A stretch of DNA of 64,000 nt from Echinococcus granulosus (lineage: Eukaryota > Platyhelminthes > Cestoda > Cyclophyllidea > Taeniidae): contig NW_020170433.1 in assembly GCF_000524195.1 (NCBI RefSeq), forward strand, positions 366,777-430,776, given 5' to 3'. Position 1 is the first letter of the stretch. Every line of letters begins with the position of its first letter. Positions 1 to 11,162 of this stretch are shown in pieces. Both the position numbers and the translations under genes were made by a program. Under the pieces are notes generated by a model. It did not search any database. It was not told the DNA's origin and saw nothing but the letters and a program-made list of their open reading frames with translations.

Positions 1-415
1 ACCTGTAATTGAAAATCTTTGAGATTTCGACGGACTCATCTCCTAAACCGTCTCGGTAAAATGCATTTGTTGAAGTTCATTTTCTTAGTATTGGTCATGA
101 CTGGGCATCATAAAGTGGCTCCTCGGCGCCACACTCTGCTGTCATTTCTCCTCTTCGCCTCTCTATCACTTTACCGTTACTAAACTGAAGTCGTCTTAGG
201 CTTCTTTCTACCCCAGGGGACATCCAAACTTCTGCTAGTACCAATGATTCGGCAAAGAAAGAGGCCTTGAAGGTAAAAACTAGAAAAGGGGGAGCTTCAT
301 AATTCATTCATTAAATAGAATTACTTAAATTTTGATAATAAAAATTTATCAAAACGTGGTGAAGCCACTTCCTCAGTTTTGAATAATTGTTGCCTCTCCT
401 CCTTTTTCCACTCAG

Positions 416-2092
416 AAAATCCATTCAGACGCATGGCGAACCTTAAACGCGTGGAACGCAGTGAGGAGTTGAGGAATGCCTTCGAGAAAACCAAACCGAA
501 GGTTCTTGAACTGCGCAAACTAGAACGACGTGAGTTCACCTGGGCTTCCTGATTTGAGGCCTTAATCAGACTGCCTTTTCGTCGAAATCTTCCCCAAAGG
601 GAAGACTCTTCGTGAAAGCATGATTGATTTAATAAAATCCAGGGCACATACCAGAGAGGATAAAGTTTCCGGAATTAAAGGGAGAAATTGAGTTGTTATT
701 TGTTTCGGTAAAGGGCTGCAATTATGACTATTGAGTAGTTGGAAAAATGTCTTGTAAAAGCTGTAACAGGTAGTACAATTATTGTCATGTTTTGCAAAGC
801 GTACACTTGAATTTCAAGACAATTTTAAATGGAAAAGCAATGCGCACTTAAGGACATCTTTTGATCTCCTCTAAAGAAAAGGTAAATAGCGTCTGCAGCA
901 TTTGGTTAGCTCCCGCAATGACGGGTTGCATGAATGATGATTGTGGTGATTTCCTCGTAAAGGTCTCTAAATCTCCTCTGTGTAGTAGAAGATCAAATAC
1001 TGTTTGACAGATGGTAGTAGTAAATTATGCGGCACCGTTTTTATCTCCTTTATAAGGAAATAGCCAAACGGAGGGCCTGAACGACACGGAACTGATGTAC
1101 ACTCAGGTGCAAGCATCGCTGCGCTCGAACCGTCGCTCGCTCCAAGGCGACCCGATGCGAGCTAGCCAGCCGGCCTCGGCTCCAGCCCCGGTACCGCCAC
1201 GGCCACAGCCACAGGTGCAATATCAGCAACAGGCACCGACACCGAAACCACGACCACCACCGCAGCCGCAGCAGCCACCAATGCAACCACTACAGCAGAC
1301 TATGGTTCAGGTAGGTAATATTACTGCTACTTTCGTGGTACTCCAAATAGACCAAATTAAGGATCGGACAGGGCTTGGTAAGTAGGAGTGCTCAATAAGT
1401 TAATGGATTGCGGTAGAGTTTCGATTTGTTCCTCTGATAATAAAAGCTATTTAGACGACGTGGAAAGCAGCGATTAAGAAGAACCCCATCGGCTACAGGA
1501 AAAGATACGGTCACAACCACTACAAATACAAATGCAACACGAGACAGTAGTTCAGTCGCAAGTACAAGAAATCCAATTGATGTTGCAACACCTGGTACAA
1601 AAGAACCTAATATCGCAGAAGCTTCTCCCTATTTGCGCATTTCTCTCGGCCTCCCCTACTCCCTGCTTTTTATGTCAGAGGGTAATTTGGCCTTAGCTAG
1701 ATTAAGGGGTCAATTAATTAAAGAGCCAAAAATAAGTATGGTAAAAGCCCATTCCAAGATTTAGCATTTAGGCGCACAAAAAATTCAGGCTGTTTAATAA
1801 ATTCAGCTTTGCATACCATTAAGGAATCTTAGTTAATTTTCTTCGTAAAAATATTCTTAATATCAACTTGAATAACTGTTTCAATTCCGACTGAACTGAA
1901 CCAGTTGTGCGTGCATGGTCTGGCATAAGCATGAAATCTTCTTGCTTCTACAAGGCACTCGAATTTTCTTTTTGCTAAAAGCAACCGCCAGCACCACAGA
2001 CGCATGCACAAGCACCAACACCGCCACCGCCGCCGCAACAGCAACAAGCACCAGCGGCTCCTGAACCTGTGAAGCCGCAATACGGGCTCGGG
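416..2092 (+). CDS. Pro/Gln-rich protein of unknown function, partial exons
   Basis: I do not recognise this gene. Three exon-like blocks have good splice sites. Block 416-529 follows a pyrimidine-rich acceptor, ends at GTGAGT and encodes a charged helical stretch containing VERSEELRNAF. Block 1064-1310 ends at CAG|GTAGGT and contains LNDTELMYTQVQ followed by a run rich in Pro and Gln. Block 1982-2092 ends at GGG|GTAAGG, and its mostly Pro, Gln and Ala sequence continues the preceding block in phase 0. The first and second blocks do not join in frame (phase 1 versus 2), so an exon between them is missing or one boundary is wrong. The window starts inside or just upstream of the gene. The Pro/Gln region is probably disordered; no domain is visible. 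The antisense reading is a composition shadow. Confidence 0.4.
1475..1690 (+). other. Gln-rich open segment, possible extra exon or diverged duplicate
   Basis: Between the two Pro/Gln-rich exons one frame stays open for about 70 codons after an in-frame stop. It reads as Gln-rich, with QPLQIQMQ followed by VQSQVQEIQLMLQ. It resembles the end of the preceding exon (QPLQQTMVQ) at both DNA and protein level, so it may be a duplicated exon, a retained alternative exon, or a decayed copy. No splice pair joining it in phase to both neighbours is evident. Confidence 0.2.
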
Positions 2093-2216
2093 GTAAGGCT
2101 TGTTGGATGATATGAAATTCATCTATACCCTCGGTACACAGGAAGTACGACTACTGAAATTGGTCTGCAGCCACTTCCTGAAGCATGCTTTCAGCTAAGC
2201 AAGTAAATGTAGTGAA

Positions 2217-2389
2217 GGAATCCACAAGAAATCCTGGATATCGATGATACCATAGCAATGATTTCATATAGAAGGAGATTCAAAGGCACAGTGGCCGAGA
2301 AACACAGATTTAATAGTCTTTTGTATCCCATAGAATGCGGAGGTCGTTCAGCCAAACGGGCAATACAGCGTGACGGAGACAAGCGCTGA
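2217..2389 (+). CDS. Possible terminal exon of the upstream unknown gene
   Basis: An open frame ends at TGA 2387-2389 and reads as a balanced basic protein segment (ISYRRRFKGTVAEKHRF, then SAKRAIQRDGDKR) rather than low-complexity noise. It could be the last exon of the Pro/Gln-rich gene. The nearest AG acceptors have poor pyrimidine tracts, and a competing short ending (PLPEACFQLSK, then stop, from an acceptor near 2168) is also possible. No family recognised. Confidence 0.2.
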
Positions 2390-2807
2390 ATTCCAAATCG
2401 AATTGTGAGCGGAGAGGCCGATACTATAAAGTCAGGATCCATACCTGTTTAACACCTTGATTCTCTCAAAGCCCTTTCTAGTCAGTGCCCATCCATTAAC
2501 CACCTCTTTCTTCATCTGCGTGAAACCCGCTGTTCAAGTAGACACTTCCTTCTTCCACTCCACCTCCTCCCCCGCTCTAGAAAGTGGACTTTTCGCCTAC
2601 GCACATAAGGAACTTAGTTTTATTTCGCTTTGCCTGACGCCTACCGACTGTCATGCGACAGAAAAGAATGACGTTTCTTGCGAAAAAAGTAAATCATCTC
2701 TAGAAAGTGATGCGCTTACTCTCGACAAAAGACAACGACGCCACACCTCTGATCTCCACTTCTCTCTTCGATGCCTTATTTATTTATCCTACTCGCGATG
2801 CTGATAG

Positions 2808-2813
2808 AATAAA
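2808..2813 (+). terminator. Candidate poly(A) signal AATAAA
   Basis: A canonical AATAAA lies about 420 bp after the possible last stop of the Pro/Gln-rich gene, in otherwise non-coding sequence. It would give that gene a 3' UTR of ordinary size. The 115-codon open stretch just before it (2457-2804) has no ATG start and no recognisable protein character. Confidence 0.35.
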
Positions 2814-3585
2814 TTATCTTTCAATGGCTTACGTGCTTGTGTTTTAATTTGCCCTGAATAATGCTTAATGACAAGTTTGCGTAATTACGTCAAAAAGATA
2901 AATGTAGTGTTTACTGAAAAACCATACCAAAACTTAGTGTTTCTGGGATACTACCAGGCCAGGACACAAAATATCATAATTGTAGATGGTACAAAAAATA
3001 GATTTTGGCCATTTTCAAGCAAATGAATAAGATTGAAATGCTCCATATTTGGAATGAAATGGATAAAAACTCAAAGGGTATTCAGAATCCAATGGTGAAA
3101 TAAACGTACAAACACTAATTAACTCGATTTTGTGGTGATCCGAATGAATAAAACTAAAATAGCGTACAACCCCGAATGCCTATTTGGAGGTCTGAAGCCA
3201 GAAAATCTGGTGAAAACTAATATAGATACGGAAATCTATAGATTATTATGCCATAAAATGAAATAGTCATACGAACACTTTAGTTTGCGGTGGTCGTCAG
3301 AGTAGGAACCGAGGGCTCTACGTTCGTTTACACTAATTGCAACCAAAGGACCAGGAGGCATATCAAATTGGTTATTTGTAGTTCTAGTATTAAGGATAAT
3401 GTGGTCTCACTACGTACAAAACAAAATGTAAGAATTTAGTTGTTAATTTAAGTCTAGGTCTTGATAACAGGTTACTTAGGGCACCACTATTGAAACACAG
3501 GCGGGTGATCCGCCCACCAAGGTATGCCGGTAGGCCTCACACGCTTCTCAAAGTTAGAAATGCATATTTTTCTCAATTTTTTTTT
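2814..3585. other. Intergenic sequence, nothing recognised
   Basis: AT-rich non-coding sequence without conserved open frames. It leads into the dispersed repeat. A small GC-rich inverted repeat (GGCGGG/CCCGCC-like) lies near 3500-3515. Confidence 0.5.
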
Positions 3586-3589
3586 CGTC

Positions 3590-3900
3590 TTCAGTGTAAT
3601 ACGATAGTGATTTATCCCTCGGTTCTGGTGGGGCGCCACTTTTGACTTCGAATTAGCCCCCCTNNNNNNNNNNNNNNNNNNNNNNNNNNNNNNNNNNNNN
3701 NNNNNNNNNNNNNNNNNNNNNNNNNNNNNNNNNNNNNNNNNNNNNNNNNNNNNNNNNNNNNNNGTACCTCGCTGGGTGGGCTGGCCTTTTGGGCCATGCC
3801 AATAGCCCAGACACCTTCTCCGTGCTGAATACACATATTCTGCCTGAGTGTTGTGTCTTCTTTCGTCTTCAGGGAGTCCCGGGACGCCACATCAGAAAAG
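3590..3900 (-). repeat. Dispersed repeat copy interrupted by the assembly gap
   Basis: Read on the minus strand, this region matches the copy at 53389-53575 on both sides of the N run. Shared blocks include a CCTGAAGACGAAAGAAGAC-like start, a GCAGAATATGT block, a TATTGGCATGGCC block with an inverted GGCC-rich stretch, GCGAGGTAC, and, beyond the gap, GAGGGATAAA. Shorter related copies occur at about 60798, 61578 and 62420. No protein is encoded. It could be a SINE, a solo LTR, or a terminal-repeat retrotransposon in miniature (TRIM), a class known from taeniid tapeworms. Confidence 0.65.
3664..3763. other. Assembly gap of exactly 100 N
   Basis: Exactly 100 N bases, the conventional placeholder for a gap of unknown size. 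It falls inside the dispersed repeat. The paralogous copy near 53490-53500 runs continuously across the same point, so little real sequence may be missing. Confidence 0.98.
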
Positions 3901-4311
3901 TTCTAGGTGCCACAAATGCATCAGAGAAAGTGTTTTATGCAATGTTGACGATCATTTCAACAGAAATAGGTGACAGAAACATCCAGAAGAAGCAGGCATT
4001 TTATAAGTAATTCACTGACTAGGTAATTAAAAAGTAGGCGTTAATTTCCAAAACCCGAGAATTTTAAACAAATTTCCTAAATCTCAAGCAGAATGTTTCT
4101 CATTAGCAAACATTTTACATGCAATATCTTTTAAAGTTTATTTGCTATTTAGTTAAGTTTATAAGGTATGTTTTTAAATTCTTATTATTTGTAATGTTAA
4201 TTAGTAGGTCTAGGTAAATTCACGGATAATGAAATTTTGTTTTAACTAATCATATGTTAATGTGGGTCATTCGATTGTCCTTATTGCTGTTAATCTGTGT
4301 ATTCCCGAAGG

Positions 4312-5108
4312 ATGGCGCTCTTTCGTTGTCTAAACTTTTCGCTCCAACAGATGATTACGTCCCCTGTCAGATTTATCGTTACGAAGACGCCGCCTGCTAA
4401 AATGACTCTGGAACTTCGTGGTGCCATACTCGATGAATCCGACCCCCAGTTTAGAACTAGGCTTTACGACTCAACATACGAGGTTTGTTTCAAGTATTGT
4501 CATTTAGTCATTTTTTCTTTTGGTAAGTATTTGATTTTGCCAGCTATTTCTTAGTGATGCTCTTTATTATTGAGACTTATTTGGTTTCTGTTGTACATCA
4601 CTTAGGCGCTCATATACGGAATATACAGATTTACATTTTGTTATTCCATGTTATACGCCTTTGATTGATTTAGTTTTATTCTGTTTAGGCCCAAGCAATC
4701 ATGAAAAAGTCACCTGATTTCTCAATGACAGACACTGTAGTTGTTCCAAAAGAGACTGACATTACGCCTCTGGGGCACATACCCCTTGACCAACTGGAAA
4801 CCCGGACTGTTCGCATCTATATGCCAAGCAAATCGGCCACGCAATCTGGTACTTTTGGTTGTAACAAGTGGCGTATTGAGGTGGACAATCTGGGACGCTG
4901 GGAGAACCCTCTGATGGGCTGGGCTAGCACTGGCGATCCTCTTTCCAACTTTTCTATGGATTTTCATGACGTTGAATCTGCTATAGCCTACTGCAAAAGT
5001 CAGTGCTGGAATTACTTTATTGAGAATCCAAAGAAGACCACCGTGAAACCGAAGAGCTATGCAGCCAATTTCTCATGGGACAAACGTACTCGTCGTTCCT
5101 GCAAGTAG
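4312..5108 (+). CDS. NDUFS4: NADH dehydrogenase [ubiquinone] iron-sulfur protein 4, mitochondrial
   Basis: Accessory subunit of mitochondrial complex I (18 kDa subunit), in the matrix arm, important for assembly and stability of the NADH-oxidising module. Two exons, 4312-4482 and 4689-5108, joined in phase 0 (GAG|GTTTGT ... TTTAG|GCC), give 196 residues against 175 in human. Residues 1 to about 25 (MALFRCLNFSLQQ then basic residues) look like an import presequence. The family core lies in exon 2: RTVRIYMPSKSATQSGT, NKWRIEVDNLGRWENPLMGW, ASTGDPLSNF and the C-terminal KPKSYAANFSWDKRTR. The ATG at 4312 gives the presequence; the GTG frame extension upstream is not needed. An AATAAA lies 79 bp after the stop, and VPS72 begins 204 bp after it on the same strand. 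Identification is firm; the first exon is slightly less certain. Confidence 0.95.
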
Positions 5109-5186
5109 ATGACCTGCTCCAACCTTGAAGCCTAGGATTATACCCTCCATTTTCGTTTAGCCTAACCTCCCCTCGGTCTAACTGTA

Positions 5187-5192
5187 AATAAA
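5187..5192 (+). terminator. Poly(A) signal of NDUFS4
   Basis: AATAAA 79 bp after the NDUFS4 stop. A consensus 3' splice site (TTTTTCTACAG, ending at 5282) follows about 90 bp later, before the VPS72 start. This poly(A)-then-acceptor spacing is what trans-spliced polycistrons show. Confidence 0.7.
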
Positions 5193-5271
5193 GTAGCTGG
5201 TCTAAATCTGCTTTCTACCTGTTTTCTTTTGAAATGCTGAACCTCTGGAGCCTGTTGTGTGAAGTCCCTTA

Positions 5272-5282
5272 TTTTTCTACAG
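5272..5282 (+). promoter_or_regulatory. Candidate spliced-leader trans-splice acceptor for VPS72
   Basis: The pyrimidine-rich TTTTTCTACAG lies 29 bp upstream of the VPS72 ATG at 5312, with no obvious first exon between it and the NDUFS4 poly(A) signal. Flatworms use spliced-leader trans-splicing, so this could be the leader addition site. It could also be an ordinary cis acceptor for an undetected 5' UTR exon. Confidence 0.4.
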
Positions 5283-5311
5283 AAGTACTAATTATGTTGA
5301 ATTCGGTGACA

Positions 5312-8300
5312 ATGACGAGGAGCCGTCGTCCCAACGCCGGTTCTCGAATGGCTCGACTGTTAAATGAGGAGGAGGAAGATGATTTCTACACAAATGCCTA
5401 TGGTGGTTTTGCGGAGGTTTGTGGATTTTGCTTGTTTTTAATCCCTCTCCTAACAGGAGGAAAATGATAACGACTACGAATCAGAGAGCTCGGGCCACGA
5501 CTCCATTGACACGGACTTTGCTGACAGTGAAGAAGAGGATGATGAGGACGAGGGCAGTGGCGGTGAGGCTATGGATGATGAGAAGAGAAAGCGACGCACA
5601 CGGAGAGTCGTTACGAAAAGTTATAAAGTGAGTGCTTATGCGGCTAAATTTGTACTGTTTTTTGGCAGGAGCCCAAGACCAAGAAGGAGGTGAACGAGAA
5701 AATTACGCCCGAGTCAAAATCACGGATCAAAACGGCTGTACCAGCCGAAGAAACTTTGACTGAGACCATAGCAGGTGAGTACTTAGCCCATCATAACTGA
5801 AAATTGGTTTGCCTATAATCCGTGTTGCCATTTCTTCGAAGCTAGTAACCATCTGAACTACTTGCTTTGTAGTTTTGTTCATGACATGGTGGTTGATTCA
5901 TTGGGATTTTTGTTCATATTTTTAATCCTAATTGGAGGATATTTTTCGTACTTTAATGCTATTGATGAAATTGTGTCTACGCTTAGTGACTACCAGTCAG
6001 CTAACCTTCCGCAACTAACGTAAGAACGCGCTACGGTTTTACTTATTCAACTTGTATTTGGTCTATACAACTGCTTAGCGTGACCAGCGTGCTGTGTTTA
6101 CAGAACTATTAAGGATAACTTCATAAGCATGCAGTTTTCCAGTACTAATTTTTTTCTTTTGAAATCATTTCCCTATTTGTTGTTCGAGAGGACTAAGTAG
6201 AGACTAGTCTTGTTAAATGTAGTCTCAACTGTTGTTTATATCAAATCATAGTTTTCCAAACGCCACGGAAATTTCTAGCAGTCCTGTCATTTTTTGAAAT
6301 AATTCCATGTTTCTTGTTCGGCTTAATTACAGACTTTCTTTTGCTCTAAATGCTACTAATATTGGAGTAGCTGCTGTGGTTTAGCCATCATTTCATCTAA
6401 TTATGTTGCCGCTGGTGTAAAGCGAGTCGCAGTATTCCCTCATCTTAGATTTGTGTCATTGCAGTCAGGAAGAGTAAATATGCATCTTGTTTAATGGATT
6501 CATGTGATGATAACACGGTAGTTCCTCCACTGCACCATATTATTACATTTGTATCAGTGCTAATTTTTTGTCTGTGTAATATGTTCCCCTTTCGTACTTA
6601 TAGAAAGCCGTAAGCTGCGGGCGAGCACAGTGCGAGCTACGGAGACGGCGGCACAGCGACGGGAGGCATCGAGTGTGAACGCGGAAGTGACAGCAGTGAA
6701 GCGAAAGGCTTTGATGGCGGAGATTGCACAGCGTAAGAACCTCCCGGAGGTGCGCCGTCTCACCCAAGAGGAGCTCCTTGCGGAGGCCAAAATCACTGAG
6801 GAGATCAACAAACGTTCCCTTGGTAAATGATCCACTTCCTCTCCAGATCATTCCTTCTGCACCCTTCAATGGAGCCACTTTCTTACAGAAGCTACTAGAA
6901 TAGAGTTTCTGGTGGATCGTTGTCTAGTATTCCGAGTATCCATCATACCTAGACGCGATGCGTTTCTGTAAAAGTTATTATTCTGTGGAATGTAAGAAAG
7001 ATTCCATTATGTTTGTCGATTGATAATCCTCGGTTGTCTTTAATGAAAGTGATGATCATTGGTTTGAGGAAAATTTGTCGTAAGAGTGTTCCCTAAAATA
7101 ACCTTTAGACTATGTTAAAAGCCGTCTTAGTCGAGCAGTAGGTAGGAGCGTCATTTGATTCAATTCTTACAGAAATTCGGTTGGTTGTATCAAATATATT
7201 ACCACGTTATGATGCGTATGCATAATAAAACCGTTTGGAATTATGGCCCTAGGTCCTCGTACCAAATTTTCGTCTAGCTCATATTGCTAACATTTTATAG
7301 CAATTATTTGTGAAGGTGGGTTGTCAGTTACTTCTGCAATTGTATTTATCCATCTAGATGTTCTTTATGAGTCAAAAAGGGAAATTAAGTGCATTGCTCT
7401 TGGTCCTACTTATTTTCTTTTCGGAGGGCACTTTCTTTGTGACACACCTGACCCCTTACAAAAACTCCTGTTCACACATTGCCTGGGTATTTACCATGCT
7501 GCCGTCTAATCTTTGAATAGTCTCGAACGCCTGGTTTTGGGACAAGTCCATTCATTTGCCTTCGGGATTGGCTCAACGGGGGCCGCCTGTTCAAGCGCTT
7601 TCTGAAGTATATTTTATGGTCGATTACTTAATTGCCTTAAGTACCGCTTCTTCATTCTATTGCAAATTAACATCTTTCTGTAGTATCCTGTTCAGCTTAT
7701 CTTGTAAGGTTATTCGAAAAACTTTAAATGTCCGCATTTCGAATGTTGGATTAAAACCTTCTCATTTCTCGAATTTATTACAGTCCCTTCCCTCATTTCA
7801 TAGCCCGTTATCAGCGTATGGAGGTGGAGCGAAAGAAGATCCGTGTCCAAAAGACTGTCTCTCAGCAGCCTATGATCCGTACTCACAGCTTCACTGTTCC
7901 CTGTCTGGCCGACCAGCCGGAAGTCTATGATGTCTCTGTTAATCCAGACAAGTTAGTTCCTTTCCACTTTCTCTTTTCGACCTCTTTACTTGCGAAACTG
8001 AATACATAGAGGATTTAGTTGTTTTGGAAGTGGTTAGAGTTGTAGCTAGCAGAGTAGTGGAAGAACTTGGTGCGATGTGACCGTTTATATTGTGAAATGT
8101 CGCCATCTCACCTCTCTTGTTACCTCGTTTCCTTGGCTGTAGTCAAGCCAGTTTTCTAAGCATTCAGTAGTTCACGCTCTCAAACGGTTGCTCAATTCCT
8201 TAAAGTTTCACCGTAGCCAAATATCCATACTGGAACAGATTAGCGCTGCTTTTCTTCAAACAGTTTGTCAAAACACTCGCGCATGTTTTGGTGAAATATT

Positions 8301-9252
8301 GGAATTTAAGTCTACACTTTAAATTGACGAACTCAGTTGCCGATTTCGGTCTTATTGAGTCATTTCAGATGGAAACGTATTGAGCTCTTCACTTTTGATG
8401 TCCAGGTTGCGAACTTGGAAAGATATTGGAACCGAGCAAAAGTTTTGCCGTAAAACGCGAATGAAATAGAAAAAGATATTGCTTGAGAATGTGGAAAACT
8501 TTGTTGTACTTCAATCGCTTTAGTTTGGGCGCCATAGGAGTAGTGAATTTTCTAAAACTTCAATTCCCAACGATAAAAAGAAGTGTATTATTCCCTATTT
8601 ATTTTTTCTTACCAAACGTTGAAAATTTGGAACAAAGATTTGGAGTTTGTGTACCACTCTCTTGCTGAAAATTATGATAGGATGCCGATCCGATTCCGCA
8701 GCCACTTTTATCCCATTGTGATAACTTATGCTAAGCTGCAGGGGCAACTGGTGCGCCTTAAACTAACAAAGTGTTTTAAGATATGGGGAGTTATAAGTGG
8801 TTTTCCCATCTTCATTTATTCTAAAGGAAATGTGGATGTTTTTAAGAGTCTCTGACAGAATCAACGGCGCTACGTTCTCTTGTTGCAGGGAGGTGGAGAT
8901 GCGTCGGATGCTGGTGGAGCGCAACGCGCGCTGCGCCCGCACTCTCGTCTCCTTTGCTGATGAAGCCTCATTCGCAGCCGCCTTTCCCTCCTACGCTGCC
9001 ACCACAACATCGGGCAAGCGGACAGATTCCACTTCATCTCCGTCGCGAAAGAGACAGATGCACCACTGTCCTCTGACGGGCCGAGTAGCGCGCTACCTCG
9101 ACCCCCTCACCCGTACACCCTACGCCGATCTGGCAGCTTTTCGCGCCCTCCGCCACCTCTACCGCCTTCATCTGGAGACGGGTGCATCCGCAGTCGACCT
9201 GCTTCGACGGTTTCGCAGTGGTGAGATCAAGCTGGGTGCCGACAACGACTAA
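5312..9252 (+). CDS. VPS72: Vacuolar protein sorting-associated protein 72 / YL1, H2A.Z chaperone
   Basis: Nuclear subunit of the SRCAP and TIP60/p400 chromatin remodellers that binds and deposits H2A.Z-H2B. Six exons: 5312-5416, 5457-5627, 5669-5774, 6604-6822, 7804-7951, 8889-9252; all junctions keep frame, giving 370 residues (human 364). Residues 1-35 carry the YL1 start (RRPNAGSRMARLLNEEEEDD, FYTNAYGGF), then an acidic tract expected to contact the histone dimer, then the basic RKRRTRRVVTKSYKEP. The middle has LTQEELLAEAKITEEIN, as in animal orthologues. The YL1 C-terminal domain is CPLTGRVARYLDPLTRTPYA. The start at 5312 matches the family N-terminus; the ATG at 5294 would add six residues. 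Introns 1 and 2 are only 40 and 41 nt, while introns 3, 4 and 5 are 829, 981 and 937 nt and hold nothing recognised. Confidence 0.95.
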
Positions 9253-11162
9253 AGCATTTACCTCCCGCCTCATTTGTATTTTTCTTTTGTACACTCTTTG
9301 GGCTTACCAATAGTAAGCTAATGACCATGAATTGAAGAACCAAGGTCCTCCTTCTGATTTGACTGCTGTGGCGATTCTTTTCTGTTGGTTTTTTGATCAT
9401 TTTGTGAGAAGGTCTCCATCATTTGGGTGACGTAGTTCATTCAGTAAAGGTAAGTCGCGGGACGTATAGTTAACTAGTCCAACTGGACTCACTCTGTTTT
9501 TGCCTTTCGGATCGTAATGATGAGACAAGGCTGAGTACCGAGAATGACTAAAGTATTTATTTTCTCTTCCTTTCCTACCCTTTTGGCTTGGAAATAGCTG
9601 ATGGGGAATGAACAGAATCAAGGTTTTCATCTTGAGCTGAATCATGTTTTTGTAAAATATCGGCAGGCTGTTTCCCCTTTTGGGGAGTTACTTGCGTCGT
9701 TTGATTGATTAACTTGTCAGGCTTTGTTTGATGAAACCGGACACTAGTTACTCCGTTTTAGCGGGCCCTGAAAAACACTTCTGTTCATAAGCCGGTGCTT
9801 CTATTACCAGGAAGTTTCCATTGCTGACTTGCCTTATTCATAATGTGGAATACAGCTTTCGTTGTTTGGGGATGACTTCAGGATCGCTGATGAATAGATG
9901 GTAGTTTTGGCTTCCATGTTCATGTTTGGTGTATGCAATGTTGGCTAGACTTCTCTTCAAAACAGAGTTAAGCATTCGGTTTACAGCTTGGATTTTGATC
10001 CGTTTTTTCTAGCACTTTTGAGGTGGTCAAAGACAATGTAATTGGATTACGGGGTGCAAACATGGTGGTAGATCGAGGTCCACGCGTCCAGTGTTAGATG
10101 ACGTCGGGAAGGCTACGTTGCAAAGAGATGTGATCAAGTTTGTCTTGGAATGGAGTTAAAAATGGAGTAAAAATTTTTGACAGCTCCCCTATGTCAATCC
10201 CAAAAATGCTTTCTATTATTTGCGTGATTTTCATAACAGCAGTGATGGGTCTGTGCCCTTTCTGCAGATAACATGTTTTGGTTACCGAAAATTTCTACTT
10301 AGCTTCATTGTTTGGTGATGGAAATTTGGTCCGTGTTTACCCGAGGATTTAAGGCCTAATTTGTTTATTGAAGCCATAGCCAACTAGAAGGTTTCTACGG
10401 TCTTCACTTTCTTCATGTGTGAGAGCTCTATTTTTCAGTGACCAAACATCACGTTCTGACAAGTCGATAAATCTTATTATCTTAAAGCACAAAATTCTTT
10501 GAAGCGCCCCGTTTTTTAATCTTTAGATGATCACAGTTTGAAAGAGAGTTCCTGCTAAAGTGATCGAATATGTCCTCGATGAGTGTTAATTGCGGAAATT
10601 GCGATGGCGAATCCCATAGCCAAATGTGCCGAGTGTGGTCGTGGAGGTTTACAATCGTGGTTTTGATGTTGCTTTACACAGCTTGGGTTTGATACCTTTT
10701 TGCAGTAATCGAAATATTTTGGTGGTTGCACTAATACCGGTTATGTCGCTTTCCGTAACAGAAGATGTTAGGTGTGGTAATCACCAGGATTTGCTGTCTG
10801 ATTCTTTTTCGATTAAGTACCTCCACCACCATGATCCCGACTTTCGACAAGGCAGTTTAGATTTGCTATTTAGTGGATTTTCAGTTAAAATGGGAATGTT
10901 GAATAACTGAAGGATTTGCATTTTGGCATTCAGGTGAATTTATGATTCCTTGATGAATCCTGACATGTGGAATCCCAAAGTTTATGTAAACTCCTTCAAT
11001 ATAGAGTAATATCGTGAAATGCAAGGTGAATATTCAGATGTTTTTCCTAAGTTGAGAGGGAAAACTAGTAGAAGAAGAATAAGTACCACTTTTAATCCAC
11101 GCATCCGAGTAGTCGTGGATGAAACATTTTGCTCACATGGAACCTCTAATTTGCAGAGCAGG
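9253..11162. other. Intergenic region between VPS72 and ANAPC2
   Basis: About 1.9 kb without a convincing coding frame. No canonical AATAAA was seen close behind the VPS72 stop. The region should hold the VPS72 3' end and the ANAPC2 promoter or 5' exon. An open frame continuous with ANAPC2 exon 1 reaches upstream to an ATG at 11019. Confidence 0.5.

Noticed and set aside
2457..2804. 115-codon open frame ending just before the AATAAA at 2808
   Set aside because: It starts at TTG, lacks a splice acceptor with matching phase and has no domain-like character; more likely 3' UTR.
7556..7930. 124-codon open frame overlapping VPS72 exon 5
   Set aside because: It lies in a different frame from the conserved VPS72 exon and starts in intron sequence; a shadow.
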